Positions 1-7,102 of a stretch of 10,000 nt of DNA are shown in pieces. Within the stretch, counting starts at the first letter, position 1; the number at the start of each line of letters is the position of its first letter. The stretch lies in assembly GCF_964340395.1 (NCBI RefSeq), contig NC_135568.1, positions 19,962,710-19,972,709 on the forward strand, in the 5' to 3' direction. The position numbers and the translations under genes are program-made. The stretch comes from Glandiceps talaboti. Lineage: Eukaryota > Hemichordata > Enteropneusta > Spengelidae. Under the pieces are notes generated by a model. The model did not search any database and was not told the origin of the DNA. It saw nothing but the letters and a program-made list of their open reading frames with translations.

Positions 1-118
1 CTATTACACATAAGACTGTTATGTAGCAAGTATCTACAGAAATATTATACATTTACTGTCTGGGTATGAGGGCACTAGTAGACTTCTATTACACATAAGA
101 CTGTTATGTAGCAAGTAT
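1..118 (+). repeat. Direct repeat pair, 33 bp, spaced 85 bp
   Basis: A 33-bp segment starting ctattacacataagactg and ending gtagcaagtat occurs at 1-33 and again, identical, at 86-118. After the match the copies diverge (gtatctacag versus gtatttcctg). The first copy abuts the window edge, so the repeat may be the right end of a longer 85-bp tandem array lying to the left. No coding potential is seen. Confidence 0.85.
70..82 (-). repeat. Inverted core of the 36-bp minisatellite unit
   Basis: The 13 bases gggcactagtaga are the exact reverse complement of tctactagtgccc, found in the full units of the minisatellite at 172-603. Six of the 13 bases (actagt) are self-palindromic, so the independent match is smaller than it looks. 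The following bases (cttctatt) also resemble the inverted unit loosely. It may be a degenerate, oppositely oriented relic of the same repeat. Confidence 0.5.
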
Positions 119-157
119 TTCCTGAAGTGTAAAGCAGAGGGAACTGGTTGCTACATA
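105..157. repeat. Short inverted repeat, 10-bp arms
   Basis: TATGTAGCAA at 105-114 is the perfect reverse complement of TTGCTACATA at 148-157, with a 33-base loop. The left arm also occurs at 20-29 within the direct repeat. It could fold as a hairpin or be part of a mobile-element end, but no target-site duplication or longer terminal repeat is visible. Confidence 0.55.
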
Positions 158-171
158 CCAGCATGACAGGT

Positions 172-603
172 AATATGACATCTACTAGTAATATGACATC
201 TACTAGTGCCCAAATAAGGCCAGGCAATATGACATCTACTAGTGCCCAAATAAGGCCAGGCAATATGACATCTACTAGTGCCCAAATAAGGCCAGGCAAT
301 ATGACATCTACTAGTGCCCAAATAAGGCCAGGCAATATGACATCTACTAGTGCCCAAATAAGGCCAGGCAATATGACATCTAATAGTAATATGACATCTA
401 CTAGTGCCCAAATAAGGCCAGGTAATATGACATCTACTAGAGCCCAAATAAGGCCAGGTAATATGACATCTACTAGTGCCCAAATAAGGCCAGGCAATAT
501 GACATCTACTAGTGCCCAAATAAGGCCAGGCAATATGACATCTACTAGTGCCCAAATAAGGCCAGGTAATATGACATCTACTAGTGCCCAAATAAGGCCA
601 GGC
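172..603 (+). repeat. 36-bp minisatellite, 11 full units plus 2 half units
   Basis: The unit is aatatgacatctactagt followed by gcccaaataaggccaggc. Full units start at 190, 226, 262, 298, 334, 388, 424, 460, 496, 532 and 568. Two 18-bp half units, containing only the first half, lie at 172-189 and 370-387, so the array is two blocks, each a half unit followed by 5 or 6 full units. Variation is slight: ggc/ggt at the unit junction, taatagt at 370-387 and agagccc near 440. Because 36 is a multiple of 3 and the unit lacks stops in several frames, long open frames appear on both strands. The + frame reads NMTSTSAQIRPG per unit from an ATG at 163 to a stop at 652-654, and a - strand frame reads PGLIWALVDVIL. 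I do not consider these genes: there is no signal peptide, no unique domain and no splice context. The N-M-T sequon is noted in the findings. Confidence 0.95.
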
Positions 604-706
604 AATAAGTGTTTTATAACACATCATATTCTCAGGCACATATTCTTTTCATAGTCAAGCAAATCACTGATAAGTACTTCATGAATTGCCCTTGGGAAAA
701 TAGAAA
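604..706. other. Unique AT-rich spacer
   Basis: This is about 100 bases of non-repetitive sequence between the 36-bp minisatellite and the pentamer array. No exon, RNA gene or regulatory motif can be supported here. Confidence 0.6.
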
Positions 707-1269
707 TAGTTTAGTGTAGTGTAGTGTAGTGTAGTGTAGTGTAGTGTAGTGTAGTGTAGTGTAGCGTGGCGTGGCGTAGCATAGTGCAGTGCAGTGCAGT
801 GCAGTGCAGTGTAGTGTAGTGTAGTGTAGTGTAGTGTAGTGTAGTGCAGTGCAGTGCAGTTAAGTAGTGTAGAATGCTGTGTAGCATAGTGTAGTGTAGT
901 GTAGTTTAGTGTAGTGCTGTGGAGTGTAGTGTAGTATAGTGTAGTGTAATGTAATATAGTGTAATGTAGTACAGTACAGTGCAGTTTAGTTATAGAGTGT
1001 ATATAGTGTAGAATGCTGTGTAGCATAGTGTAGTGTAGTGTAGTGTAGTGTAGTGTAGTGTAGTCTTGTGTAGTGTAGTGTAGTGTGGTGTAGTGTGGTG
1101 TAGTTTAGTGTGTGGAATGTGTAGTTTAGTACTTAAATGTAGTTTAGTTTAGTATACAGAGTACAGTAGTGTAGTGGAGTGTAGTATAGTGTGTAGAGTA
1201 CTGGAGTGGAGTAGCGTGGAATGTAGTGTAGTTCAGTAGTTAAATGTATATAGTGTGTAGAGTAGTGCA
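707..1269 (+). repeat. Pentamer array, TGTAG-dominated part with nested longer repeats
   Basis: This part is mostly TGTAG with short TGCAG runs near 786-810 and 845-860. A marked segment, tagtgtagaatgctgtgtag followed by catagtg, occurs at 865 and again at 1004, a spacing of 139 bp. The marker ttaaatgta occurs at 1133 and 1240, and again at 1514 in the next part. These rare interruptions show that segments of 100 bp or more were duplicated after the pentamer array formed. Confidence 0.8.
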
Positions 1270-1645
1270 GTGTAGTGTAGTGGAGTAGAGTGGAGTGGAG
1301 TGGAGTGGAGTGGAGTGGAGTGGAGTGGAGTGGAATGGAGTCCAGTGCAGAGCAGTGCAGTGCAATGTAGTGGAGTGGAGTGGGGTGGAGTGGAGTGGAG
1401 TGGAGTGGAGTGGAGTGGAGTGGAGTGGAGTGGAGTGGAGTGGAGTGGAGTGCAGTGGAGTGCAGTGGAGTGCAGTGCATTGCAGTGCAGTGCAGTGCAG
1501 TGTAGTGCAGTAGTTAAATGTATGTAGTGTAGTGCAGTTAGTATAGTTTAGTATAGTGTGTAGAGTAGAGTAGAGTAGAGTAGTGGAGTGTAGTGGAGTG
1601 GAGTGGAGTGGAGTGGAGTTTAGTGGTGGAGTGGAATGGAGTGGA
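1270..1645 (+). repeat. Pentamer array, TGGAG and TGCAG blocks
   Basis: Homogeneous TGGAG runs occupy about 1280-1335, 1370-1455 and 1585-1640. TGCAG runs occupy about 1345-1362 and 1450-1508. A tagag run lies at about 1560-1580. The GGAGT pentamer resembles the GGAAT-type simple satellites known from vertebrates only in general form; no relationship is claimed. Two overlapping + frames are open here because a 15-base period (three pentamers) carries no stop once TGTAG is replaced by TGGAG or TGCAG. Confidence 0.85.
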
Positions 1646-2505
1646 GAAGAGTGTAGTGTGTAGTGTAGTGTAGTGTAGTGTGTAGTGTAGTGTGTAGTGT
1701 AGTGTGTAGTGTAGTGTGTAGTGTGTAGTGTAGTGTGTAGTTTAGTGTAATGTAGTGTAGTGTAGTGTAGTGTGTAGTGTAGTGTAGTGTAGTGTAGTGT
1801 GTAGTGTAGTGTAGTGTGAAGTGTAGTGTAGTGTAGTGTAGTGTAGTGTGTAGTGTAGTGTGTAGTGTAGTGTAGTGTGTAGTGTAGTGTAGTGTAGTGT
1901 GTAGTGTAGTGTAGTGTGTAGTGTAGTGTGTAGTGTAGTGTAGTGTAGTGTAGTGTAGTCTAGTGTATTGTAGTGTAGTGTAATGTAGTGTAGTGTGAAG
2001 TGTAGTGTAGTGTAGTGTAGTGTGTAGTGTAGTGTAGTGTAGTGTAGTGTAGTGTAGTGTGTAGTGTAGTGTGTAGTGTAGTGTGTAGTGTAGTGTAGTG
2101 TGTAGTGTAGTGTAGTGTGTAGTGTGTAGTGTAGTGTAGTGTAGTGTAGTGTAGTGTAGTGTAATGTAGTGTAGTGTAGTGTGTAGTGTAGTGTAGTGTG
2201 TAGTGTAGTGTAGTGTGTAGTGTAGTGTAGTGTAGTGTAGTCTATTGTATTGTAGTGTAGTGTAGTGTAGTGTAGTCTAGTGTATTGTAGTGTAGTGTAA
2301 TGTAGTGTAGTGTAGTGTAATGTAGTGTAGTGTAATGTAGTGTAGTGTGAAGTGTAGTGTAGTGTAGTGTGTAGTGTAGTGTGTAGTGTAGTGTAGTGTG
2401 TAGTGTAGTGTAGTGTAGTGTAGTGTAGTGTAGTCTAGTGTAGTGTAGTGTAGTGTAGTGTAGTGTAGTGTAGTGTAGTGTAGTGTAGTGTAGTGTGTAG
2501 TGTAG
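1646..2505 (+). repeat. Pentamer array, mixed 5-mer and 7-mer part
   Basis: TAGTG 5-mers are interspersed with TAGTGTG 7-mers, giving many 12-bp and 17-bp periods. Rare markers recur in order: gtctagtgtattg near 1958 and 2275, followed in each case by gtaatg and then gtgaagtg (tgaa at 1996 and 2348). A third gtgaagtg has its tgaa at 1817. The ordered recurrence points to a duplicated segment that then expanded by about 35 bp in the right-hand copy. There is no coding signal. Confidence 0.85.
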
Positions 2506-2561
2506 ACACATTGTGACATGATTTGTTAGTAATGTTCATACATGTACATATTTGCACTCAT

Positions 2562-2595
2562 TTTAATAAGATACATACATATTATGTCATTGCAG
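2562..2595 (+). promoter_or_regulatory. Candidate 3' splice site of the exon
   Basis: The exon is preceded by cattgcag, with the AG at 2594-2595. The pyrimidine tract is weak and broken by purines, and a possible branch point (tttaat) lies about 30 bases upstream. The acceptor is therefore acceptable rather than strong. It is supported mainly by the open frame starting exactly in phase after the AG and by the good donor 132 bases downstream. Confidence 0.5.
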
Positions 2596-2727
2596 TACTT
2601 ATCCCATGTTTATGAATGGGTTGATGAGTGCCAACTTGTAAACATCCCATCAGAGCCAGGTGATTTAGAAGACATGCTGACAGACCATGAAAAAGTTTAT
2701 GAAGTTATGAACCATAGCTACTCAGAG
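2596..2727 (+). CDS. Candidate internal exon, spectrin-repeat-like (partial)
   Basis: This 132-bp exon encodes 44 residues and is phase 0 at both ends: it begins TAC straight after a tgcag acceptor and ends GAG straight before GTAAGA. Codon content is balanced and unlike the repeats around it. The peptide starts YLSHVYEWVDEC, passes through a turn-like IPSEPGDLEDML and continues DHEKVYEVMNHSYSE. A tryptophan near the end of a first helix, an Asp-Leu-Glu start to a second helix and a His-Glu about 23 residues after the tryptophan fit the helix A-loop-helix B part of a spectrin-type triple-helix repeat, as in spectrins and in Dbl/Trio-type exchange factors. The A-B spacing is a few residues shorter than in classical spectrin. 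The parent gene cannot be named. Neighbouring exons lie outside the window, so its flanking introns are at least 2.6 and 7.3 kb. Read through the donor, the frame stops at 2788-2790, so a short alternative terminal exon is possible but less likely. Confidence 0.6.
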
Positions 2728-2733
2728 GTAAGA
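2728..2733 (+). promoter_or_regulatory. Candidate 5' splice site of the exon
   Basis: CAGAG|GTAAGA matches the eukaryotic donor consensus at all key positions: G at -1, GTAAG at +1 to +5. It closes the candidate exon in phase 0. Confidence 0.6.
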
Positions 2734-2851
2734 CTTTATTTGAATATTGTTATGTCAAAGGTCATGAAGGCTAGCTCAAAATATGTTTAAAAAAGACCCT
2801 CAACCAAATTAGCATCTTATAGGCTGAAAATTGGTCATGTGATTTACAATA

Positions 2852-2965
2852 ATTTGCATAATTGTACCTGTGTATCACTTGTGACTTGTGCCTTTAATAC
2901 GCATGTTTAGCATATATTTGCATATATCTATGCATGTCATTTGTATATTTATATTACATTTGCAT
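2852..2965 (+). promoter_or_regulatory. Cluster of three ATTTGCAT octamers
   Basis: The exact octamer ATTTGCAT, the reverse complement of the POU-factor site ATGCAAAT, occurs at 2852-2859, 2916-2923 and 2958-2965, all in the same orientation. This may be an intronic enhancer. The surrounding sequence is rich in TGCATAT-like words, so simple-sequence drift is an alternative. Confidence 0.3.
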
Positions 2966-3230
2966 ATGTATGTATAACAGCAACATATATATCAATAAAG
3001 AATTGAATAGATTAATGGAAAGTTCAAGAAGATTAGATAAAACCATTGATAAGGTTTGAGATAGCCTTCATGTTGAAATTTATAAAAACAGATAATGCAT
3101 GCTAAAGTTTACTAAAGGAAGCTGGTTAAAAGGAAATGACACCCTGTGAACTCACTGTGTTTAATAAAAACTTGGATGTTAAATGAAATGAAATGCATTG
3201 GTTTCATTCAGTTTCACTTACCAGTACAGA

Positions 3231-3368
3231 GCTAGCACTGATCACAACTTATGGGCCTTACAAGGTATTAAAACTCACATTAAATGTGTTGTTGACTGCT
3301 AGCACTGATCACAACTTATGGGCCTTACAACGTATTAAAACTCACATTAAATGTGTTGTTGACTGCTA
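3231..3368 (+). repeat. 67-bp tandem duplication, two copies
   Basis: A 67-bp unit starting gctagcactgatcacaac and ending tgtgttgttgact is present at 3231-3297 and 3298-3364, followed by 4 bases of a third start (gcta). The copies differ at one base, G at 3264 versus C at 3331. The near-identity suggests a recent local duplication. There is no coding potential. Confidence 0.95.
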
Positions 3369-3770
3369 ATATTGTTATTTCATTACAATAACATATTGGA
3401 AGTTTGCCACCAAGGTCTGTAAGTCACTTCAGTGTAAGTTGTAATCAATGTGTGCTCTGTACTGATACATGAATTTGAATGAAATTAAAAACATTTGATT
3501 TCATTTAACATTCAGTGTTTATGTACAAGGTATCCTTTCATTGTAATATTGGTTACTAATATGAATAGATATGCTAACAGTTTGTTTTATACTAAGATGA
3601 CAATAATAAGATATATTTATATCAGAAATACACAAACTAGGATGTCTTGATATCACTATTAAGGACATGTGAACTTGTTGATACCAACACCAAACCAATG
3701 TCAGTTCCTACAGTCCAAATCTAGATATTACAACTGATGCTGTATTACAACTCAACTTAATAACAGACCA
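3369..3770. other. AT-rich unique sequence before the satellite
   Basis: No gene is recognised here. An imperfect hairpin pairs TGAATGAAAT (3476-3485) with ATTTCATTTA (3498-3507), one pair being a G-T wobble. Short stretches near the end resemble the satellite that follows: ctattaaggacatgtg at 3656-3671 and ctgtattacaact at 3740-3752. These may be degenerate units or the seed of the array. Confidence 0.5.
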
Positions 3771-4550
3771 TGTAGTAAGGACACTGTGTTACAGTCTGTA
3801 GTAAGGACACTGTGTTACAGTCTATAGTAAGGACACTGTGTTCCAGTCTATAGTAAGGACACTGTGTTACAGTCTATAGTAAGGACACTGTGTTACAGTC
3901 TGTAGTAAGGACACTGTGTTCCAGTCTATAGTAAGGACACTGTGTTACAGTCTGTAGTAAGGACACTGTGTTACAGTCTGTAGTAAGGACACTGTGTTAC
4001 AGTCTATAGTAAGGACACTGTGTTCCAGTCTATAGTAAGGACACTGTGTTACAGTCTATAGTAAGGACACTGTGTTACAGTCTGTAGTAAGGACACTGTG
4101 TTCCAGTCTATAGTAAGGACACTGTGTTCCAGTCTATAGTAAGGACACTGTGTTACAGTCTATAGTAAGGACACTGTGTTACAGTCTGTAGTAAGGACAC
4201 TGTGTTACAGTCTATAGTAAGGACACTGTGTTCCAGTCTATAGTAAGGACACTGTGTTACAGTCTATAGTAAGGACACTGTGTTACAGTCTGTAGTAAGG
4301 ACACTGTGTTCCAGTCTATAGTAAGGACACTGTGTTACAGTCTGTAGTAAGGACACTGTGTTACAGTCTGTAGTAAGGACACTGTGTTACAGTCTATAGT
4401 AAGGACATTGTGTTACAGTCTGTAGTAAGGACACTGTGTTACAGTCTATAGTAAGGACATTGTGTTACAGTCTGTAGTAAGGACACTGTGTTACAGTCTA
4501 TAGTAAGGACACTGTGTTACAGTCTGTAGTAAGGACACTGTGTTCCAGTC
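3771..4550 (+). repeat. Leading block of 26-bp units with a 7-unit higher-order pattern
   Basis: The first 30 units are all exactly 26 bp (780 bp). Coding each by prefix (TG or TA) and by ttAcag or ttCcag, units 1-7 (3771-3952) read TGa, TGa, TAc, TAa, TAa, TGc, TAa. Units 8-13 (3953-4108) repeat units 1-6 exactly. Units 17-24 (4187-4394) are identical to units 2-9 (3797-4004), a 208-bp match. Two TAa-TGa dimers carrying cattg in the first unit follow at 4395-4446 and 4447-4498. Confidence 0.9.
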
Positions 4551-4624
4551 TAGTAAAGACACTGTGTTACAGTCTGTAGTAAGGACACTGTGTTCCAGTC
4601 TAGTAAAGACACTGTGTTACAGTC
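4525..4624 (+). repeat. 50-bp dimer duplication, first 24-bp units
   Basis: A 26-bp TG unit with ttccag followed by a 24-bp unit with aaagac and ttacag is present twice, at 4525-4574 and 4575-4624, with no differences. The first 24-bp unit of the whole array starts at 4551, inside this duplication. Confidence 0.9.
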
Positions 4625-5036
4625 TGTAGTAAGGACACTGTGTTACAGTCTAGTAAGGACACTGTGTTACAGTCTATAGTAAGGACACTGTGTTACAGTC
4701 TATAGTAAGGACACTGTGTTACAGTCTATAGTAAGGACACTGTGTTACAGTCTATAGTAAGGACACTGTGTTACAGTCTATAGTAAGGACACTGTGTTAC
4801 AGTCTGTAGTAAGGACACTGTGTTACAGTCTATAGTTAGGACACTGTGTTACAGTCTATAGTAAGGACACTGTGTTACAGTCTATAGTAAGGACACTGTG
4901 TTACAGTCTATAGTAAGGACACTGTGTTCCAGTCTATAGTAAGGACACTGTGTTCCAGTCTAGTAAGGACATTGTGTTACAGTCTATAGTAAGGACACTG
5001 TGTTACAGTCTATAGTAAGGACACTGTGTTACAGTC

Positions 5037-5136
5037 TAGTAAGGACACTATGTTCCAGTCTGTAGTAAGGACACTGTGTTACAGTCTAGTAAGGACACTA
5101 TGTTCCAGTCTGTAGTAAGGACACTGTTTTCCAGTC
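5037..5136 (+). repeat. 50-bp dimer duplication with the acacta variant
   Basis: A 24-bp unit carrying acactatgttccag followed by a 26-bp TG unit occurs at 5037-5086 and 5087-5136. The second TG unit differs from the first at two bases (gttttccag versus gtgttacag). The acacta variant recurs near 6804 with ttctag. Confidence 0.85.
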
Positions 5137-6820
5137 TAGTAAGGACACTGTGTTCCAGTCTAGTAAGGACACTGTGTTACAGTCTATAGTAAGGACACTG
5201 TGTTCCAGTCTATAGTAAGGACACTGTGTTACAGTCTATAGTAAGGACACTGTGTTACAGTCTATAGTAAGGACACTGTGTTACAGTCTATAGTAAGGAC
5301 ACTGTGTTACAGTCTATAGTAAGGACACTGTGTTACAGTCTATAGTAAGGACACTGTGTTCCAGTCTGTAGTAAGGACACTGTGTTCCAGTCTATAGTAA
5401 GGACACTGTGTTACAGTCTAGTAAGGACACTGTGTTACAGTCTAGTAAGGACACTGTGTTACAGTCTATAGTAAGGACACTGTGTTACAGTCTGTAGTAA
5501 GGACATTGTGTTCCAGTCTATAGTAAGGACACTGTGTTACAGTCTATAGTAAGGACACTGTGTTACAGTCTATAGTAAGGACACTGTGTTACAGTCTATA
5601 GTAAGGACACTGTGTTACAGTCTATAGTAAGGACACTGTGTTATAGTCTATAGTAAGGACACTGTGTTACAGTCTATAGTAAGGACACTGTGTTCCAGTC
5701 TATAGTAAGGACACTGTGTTACAGTCTGTAGTAAGGACACTGTGTTACAGTCTGTAGTAAGGACATTGTGTTCCAGTCTAGTAAGGACATTGTGTTCCAG
5801 TCTATAGTAAGGACACTGTGTTACAGTCTATAGTAAGGACACTGTGTTACAGTCTATAGTAAGAACACTGTGTTCCAGTCTATAGTAAGGACACTGTGTT
5901 CCAGTCTATAGTAAGGACACTGTGTTACAGTCTGTAGTAAGGACACTGTGTTCCAGTCTGTAGTAAGGACACTGTGTTACAGTCTAGTAAGGACACTGTG
6001 TTACAGTCTGTAGCAAGGACACTGTGTTACAGTCTATAGTAAGGACACCGTGTTCCAGTCTATAGTAAGGACATTGTGTTACAGTCTGTAGTAAGGACAT
6101 TGTGTTACAGTCTAGTAAGGACACTGTGTTACAGTCTATAGTAAGGACACTGTGTTACAGTCTGTAGTAAGGACACTGTGTTCCAGTCTATAGTAAGGAC
6201 ACTGTGTTACAGTCTATAGTAAGGACACTGTGTTACAGTCTATAGTAAGGACACTGTGTTACAGTCTATAGTAAGGACACTGTGTTCCAGTCTGTAGTAA
6301 GGACACTGTGTTACAGTCTAGTAAGGACACTGTGTTACAGTCTAGTAAGGACACTGTGTTACAGTCTAGTAAGGACACTGTGTTCCAGTCTATAGTAAGG
6401 ACACTGTGTTCCAGTCTGTAGTAAGAACACTGTGTTCCAGTCTATAGTAAGGACACTGTGTTCCAGTCTATAGTAAGGACACTGTGTTACAGTCTGTAGT
6501 AAGGACACTGTGTTACAGTCTATAGTAAGGACACTGTGTTACAGTCTAGTAAGGGCACTGTGTTACAGTCTAGTAAGGACACTGTGTTACAGTCTATAGT
6601 AAGGACACTGTGTTCCAGTCTGTAGTAAGGACACTGTGTTACAGTCTAGTAAGGACACTGTGTTACAGTCTAGTAAGGACACTGTGTTACAGTCTATAGT
6701 AAGGACACTGTGTTACAGTCTATAGTAAGGACACTGTGTTACAGTCTAGTAAGGACACTGTGTTACAGTCTATAGTAAGGACACTGTGTTACAGTCTAGT
6801 AAGGACACTATGTTCTAGTC

Positions 6821-7102
6821 TGTAGTAAGGACACTGTGTTATAGTCTATAGTAAGGACACTGTGTTCCAGTCTATAGTAAGGACACTGTGTTACAGTCTA
6901 GTAAGGACATTGTGTTATAGTCTCTAGTAAGGACACTGTGTTACAGTCTATAGTAAGGACACTGTGTTACAGTCTGTAGTAAGGACACTGTGTTATAGTC
7001 TATAGTAAGGACACTGTGTTACAGTCTATAGTAAGGACACTGTGTTACAGTCTAGTAAGGACATTGTGTTATAGTCTCTAGTAAGGACACTGTGTTACAG
7101 TC
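6821..7102 (+). repeat. 154-bp six-unit higher-order duplication
   Basis: Starting at 6821, the order is a TG unit with ttatag, two TA units, a 24-bp unit with cattg and ttatag, then a tctctag unit and a TA unit. The pattern restarts at 6975, exactly 154 bp later (five 26-bp units plus one 24-bp unit). The first five units (128 bp) of the second copy match the first except for one ttccag/ttacag difference. The rare ttatag and tctctag variants make the match specific. Confidence 0.85.

Larger units (their letters stand above)
707..2505 (+). repeat. G/T-rich pentamer array (TAGTG family)
   Basis: About 1.8 kb is built almost entirely from TAGTG-type pentamers (CACTA on the other strand). The + strand is nearly free of C outside the TGCAG blocks and a few isolated positions such as 1960, 2277 and 2434. 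Three pentamer versions differ at one base, TGTAG, TGGAG and TGCAG, and are grouped in homogeneous blocks rather than mixed at random. The second half adds 7-mers made by an extra TG. Open frames on both strands (for example Leu-His-Tyr-Thr-Thr repeats on - and Glu-Trp-Ser-Gly-Val repeats on +) follow from the repeat periodicity and are not genes. If the exon at 2596 is real, this array is intronic. Confidence 0.95.
2728..3230 (+). other. AT-rich unique sequence, presumed intron
   Basis: This is about 500 bases with no open frame of note. It holds a TGCATAT-rich stretch around 2908-2980 with three octamer motifs, and AATAAA hexamers at 2994-2999 and 3163-3168, which are expected by chance at this base composition. 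An imperfect inverted pair of tgaaatgaaatg and gtttcattcagtttca lies near 3184-3217. No RNA gene was recognised. Confidence 0.5.

Noticed and set aside
75-639. Long - strand open frames over the 36-bp minisatellite with PGLIWALVDVIL-type repeats
   Set aside because: The openness follows from a unit length divisible by three and a lack of stops. The frames are mutually overlapping and have no unique domain or splice context.
679-1527. Open frames on both strands in the pentamer array (Leu-His-Tyr-Thr and Glu-Trp-Ser-Gly-Val repeats)
   Set aside because: They are products of simple-sequence periodicity (15-base period) and change frame wherever a 7-mer or an irregular unit occurs.
707-2505. 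Telomeric or interstitial telomere repeat
   Set aside because: TAGTG is G/T-rich but is not TTAGG, TTAGGG or another telomere unit I recognise, and no such block occurs in the window.
2242-2519. Two overlapping - strand frames rich in Thr-Leu-His-Tyr
   Set aside because: Same cause. The frames overlap each other and encode only the pentamer repeat.
2994-3168. AATAAA hexamers as polyadenylation signals
   Set aside because: They are expected often in AT-rich sequence. The exon's strong donor implies an intron here, and no clear downstream GT-rich element was seen.
3215-3224. Donor-like CTG|GTAAGTG on the - strand
   Set aside because: It matches the donor consensus, but the sequence upstream on that strand is the 67-bp duplication with no supporting open frame or acceptor.
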